In this document: positions 16,675-18,162 of the stretch, piece by piece
Numbering within the stretch: the stretch's first letter is position 1
Layout of the letters: each line of letters starts with the position of its first letter
DNA from: Entrophospora sp. SA101
Lineage: Eukaryota; Glomeromycota; Glomeromycetes; Entrophosporales; Entrophosporaceae
Length of the DNA stretch: 18,162 bases
Assembly (NCBI GenBank): GCA_958430865.1
Contig: CAUDNR010004270.1
Coordinates: forward strand, 1-18,162
Direction of reading: 5' to 3'
Program-made: the position numbers and the translations under genes
Notes under the pieces: generated by a model
Told to the model about the DNA's origin: nothing
Databases searched by the model: none
Seen by the model: the letters and a program-made list of their open reading frames with translations, nothing else

Positions 16675-17880
16675 TCATTTATTCTTAAGGATTTCTACTA
16701 ACAATAATTTAGCTCTAATTTTGGAGTCTCTTGACCAATTATACTCAACCATTTCCTAATTTTTTTTTTTTAGAATGTTAAAATGCATAATTAATTATTT
16801 GAATTCTTACAATTAATTATTATAAATATATAGCATAAATGTGTAAACAAAAATATATAATTAGTACAAATATTTACATTTGTATTAGTACAAAATGCCA
16901 CTTACATCTATAATCTCTTTGATTTCAGTATTCAATTCATTCCATTTATTCAAAAAATACAATTCTAAAAAGAAATGCTCCATAATAGGATTATATAATT
17001 CATCAGAACATAACAATTTTCCAACATTATACATGATTACACAAATGCACTCCAAGTAAATGTCAATGAATACTTTTCTTTTGAATTCTTGTTTCCAAGT
17101 TTCCAAATATTCAACATCAACATCATCATCATGATTAAGTTTATTTTTGATAGTATTGAATAATCTCAAGATGGTTGAACAGACAAGTACCCCACCATTA
17201 ATATTTAATTTCAAAGATTCACACATCATATAAACGAGTCCAATATAATGATTTTTTTCCTTGCTCAACAAATATAGGAACTTTTTATTTTTCATCAATT
17301 CCTCTTGATTACATTCACAATTCCTACCTTCATTGTTACAAAATTCGTTTGATAATAAAATTGGATCTAGGTTCATGCCATCTTCAAGTTCTTTTTCCAA
17401 CCTCTCAAATAATATTTTCTTGAATAGTCTATCACCTTTACAATATTCTTCCTCTCCCGCCACTCCTTTTCCTCCTTCTTTGCATGACAGTGATCTGCTC
17501 ACATTATAACTTATTTTTGGATTAATATTCAAAACAACATGTTTGATTAGTTTACCATAAAAATCGAAATAATCTTCATCCACTCTATAAATCAATTGTT
17601 GAACTATTTCTTCTAGAACACGAATATTGTCATTTTCTTTCAATGATTTATTGTTAATGTAGTCAACTATTTCATTAGATACATCCTCAAGCTTATGATC
17701 AATCGATTTGACTTTGTCAAGTAAATTTGATACCTGTTCACAAATGGATTCAATTGGTTCCAAGTTTCTTTTAGTAACAGATTGAGAAGATTCAAACCCA
17801 GTTGCTGTAAGCTTCAAACTAAGATCAGGTGTACCGTTTTTGTTGCAGTGTAAATTGACTAAAGTTGCAGTTGAAGTCAT
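16675..17880 (-). CDS. Stand-alone eIF4G-like MIF4G-domain protein
   Basis: Two exons on the minus strand: 17880-16906 (325 codons) and 16755-16675 (26 codons and TGA), 351 residues. The donor is GTAAGT directly after Asp325; the acceptor is ATTAG. Without this splice the frame ends six codons later. About residues 40-345 follow the order of an eIF4G-type MIF4G domain: VSNLLDKVKSIDHKLEDVSN (as in NKLT-FD-S), LEEIVQQLIYRVDEDYFDFY (as in IFEKA-EP-FS-MYA), FKKILFERLEKELEDG, NHYIGLVYMMCESLKLN (as in GNI-FIGEL), and in exon 2 DSKIRAKLLLVEILKNK (as in SSRIRFMLLDVLDLR). MIF4G domains are HEAT-repeat folds that bind eIF4A or RNA. There is no room for eIF4E- or PABP-binding regions, so this is not full eIF4G. 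A Gly/Lys/Glu loop near 135-145 is an insertion. Similarity is by motif order only and is weak in places; another helical-repeat family is possible. Confidence 0.65.
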
Positions 17881-18162
17881 TGTTATTTATTGTTCAGTTA
17901 AAATAAAAAATATAAATGTGCGGGTATATATATATTAGTGATTTCTGAAAGATTGAATATGAAAATTTTATTATCGTGCCACAACTGGCATTGTTTAGTT
18001 TCCAATTCCGTAAAATGACACAAGATTTTTGTATATAGCACGATTATTAAGTTTTTTAGCATGGTGGAACAGGAGAGACCGTTCTGGGAACACAAAATTT
18101 TAACCCATGCTATTTGTTGATTGACCAATTAAAATCGCGAATTTGATAAACGTAGAAATAAA
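17881..18162. other. Upstream region of the MIF4G-domain gene
   Basis: TATATATATATT at 17924-17935, about 45-55 bp before the ATG (minus-strand sense), is a possible core promoter. Further out, GTTCTGGGAAC (18081-18091) is a short imperfect palindrome. A 76-codon minus-strand frame at 17898-18128 has no motif and no ATG-initiated start that I can support. Confidence 0.35.

Noticed and set aside
18081..18091. GTTCTGGGAAC as a heat-shock element
   Set aside because: The half-sites are three bases apart rather than the two expected, and there is only one pair.
17898..18128. 76-codon minus-strand frame upstream of the MIF4G-domain gene
   Set aside because: No motif recognised; it occupies the expected promoter region. 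A repeat-derived remnant is possible but unsupported.

Overview
The window is AT-rich eukaryotic DNA, very probably from a fungus. Three well-supported host genes have short GT-AG introns or none, and they sit among decayed transposons, short tandem arrays and MITE-like inverted repeats. The hAT relics (BED finger plus DUF659), arrays such as GCGGAATCGC, CATTTCGTCGA and GATTCGAA, and overall composition resemble what I know of arbuscular mycorrhizal fungi (Glomeromycotina, e.g. Rhizophagus). The species-level placement is inference; no database search was possible.

Left part, about 1-7200: a transposon graveyard. A ~1.45 kb direct repeat occurs twice (291-1730 and 3407-4858), and its inner 1170 bp look identical. 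Each copy carries the 3' exons of an unclassified multi-exon gene family plus a nested 183-bp TA-flanked MITE. Copy 2 is still joined to the 5' part of that gene, a minus-strand pseudogene up to 6330. Copy 1 instead abuts a broken minus-strand hAT transposase (BED finger and DUF659 region). At 6331-6839 lies an internally deleted hAT relic: a GGCTCC terminus, a GATTCGAA-type subterminal array and a lone BED-finger exon. A short Cys-rich gene remnant follows at 7029-7172.

Middle part, 8530-14045: host genes. A three-exon minus-strand gene encodes a 319-residue protein with two C2H2 zinc fingers at its end. Another minus-strand gene, missed by simple ORF calling because of its intron, encodes a 105-residue secreted protein with 12 cysteines in two tandem six-cysteine modules, a candidate effector or apoplastic protein. 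An intronless plus-strand gene encodes a NiCoT-family nickel/cobalt permease with an Asp/Gly-rich tail. Two MITE-like inverted-repeat elements lie between the last two genes.

Right part, 14046-18162: a plus-strand hAT C-terminal dimerisation-domain relic with a GATTCGAA subterminal array and a GGCTC-like terminus, a second terminus of the same family at 16080, and a minus-strand two-exon gene for a stand-alone eIF4G-like MIF4G-domain protein.

The host genes show no common pathway and no operon-like organisation. The most interesting items are the duplicated six-cysteine secreted protein, the mosaic of two transposon families joined by the long repeat, and the set of related hAT termini.
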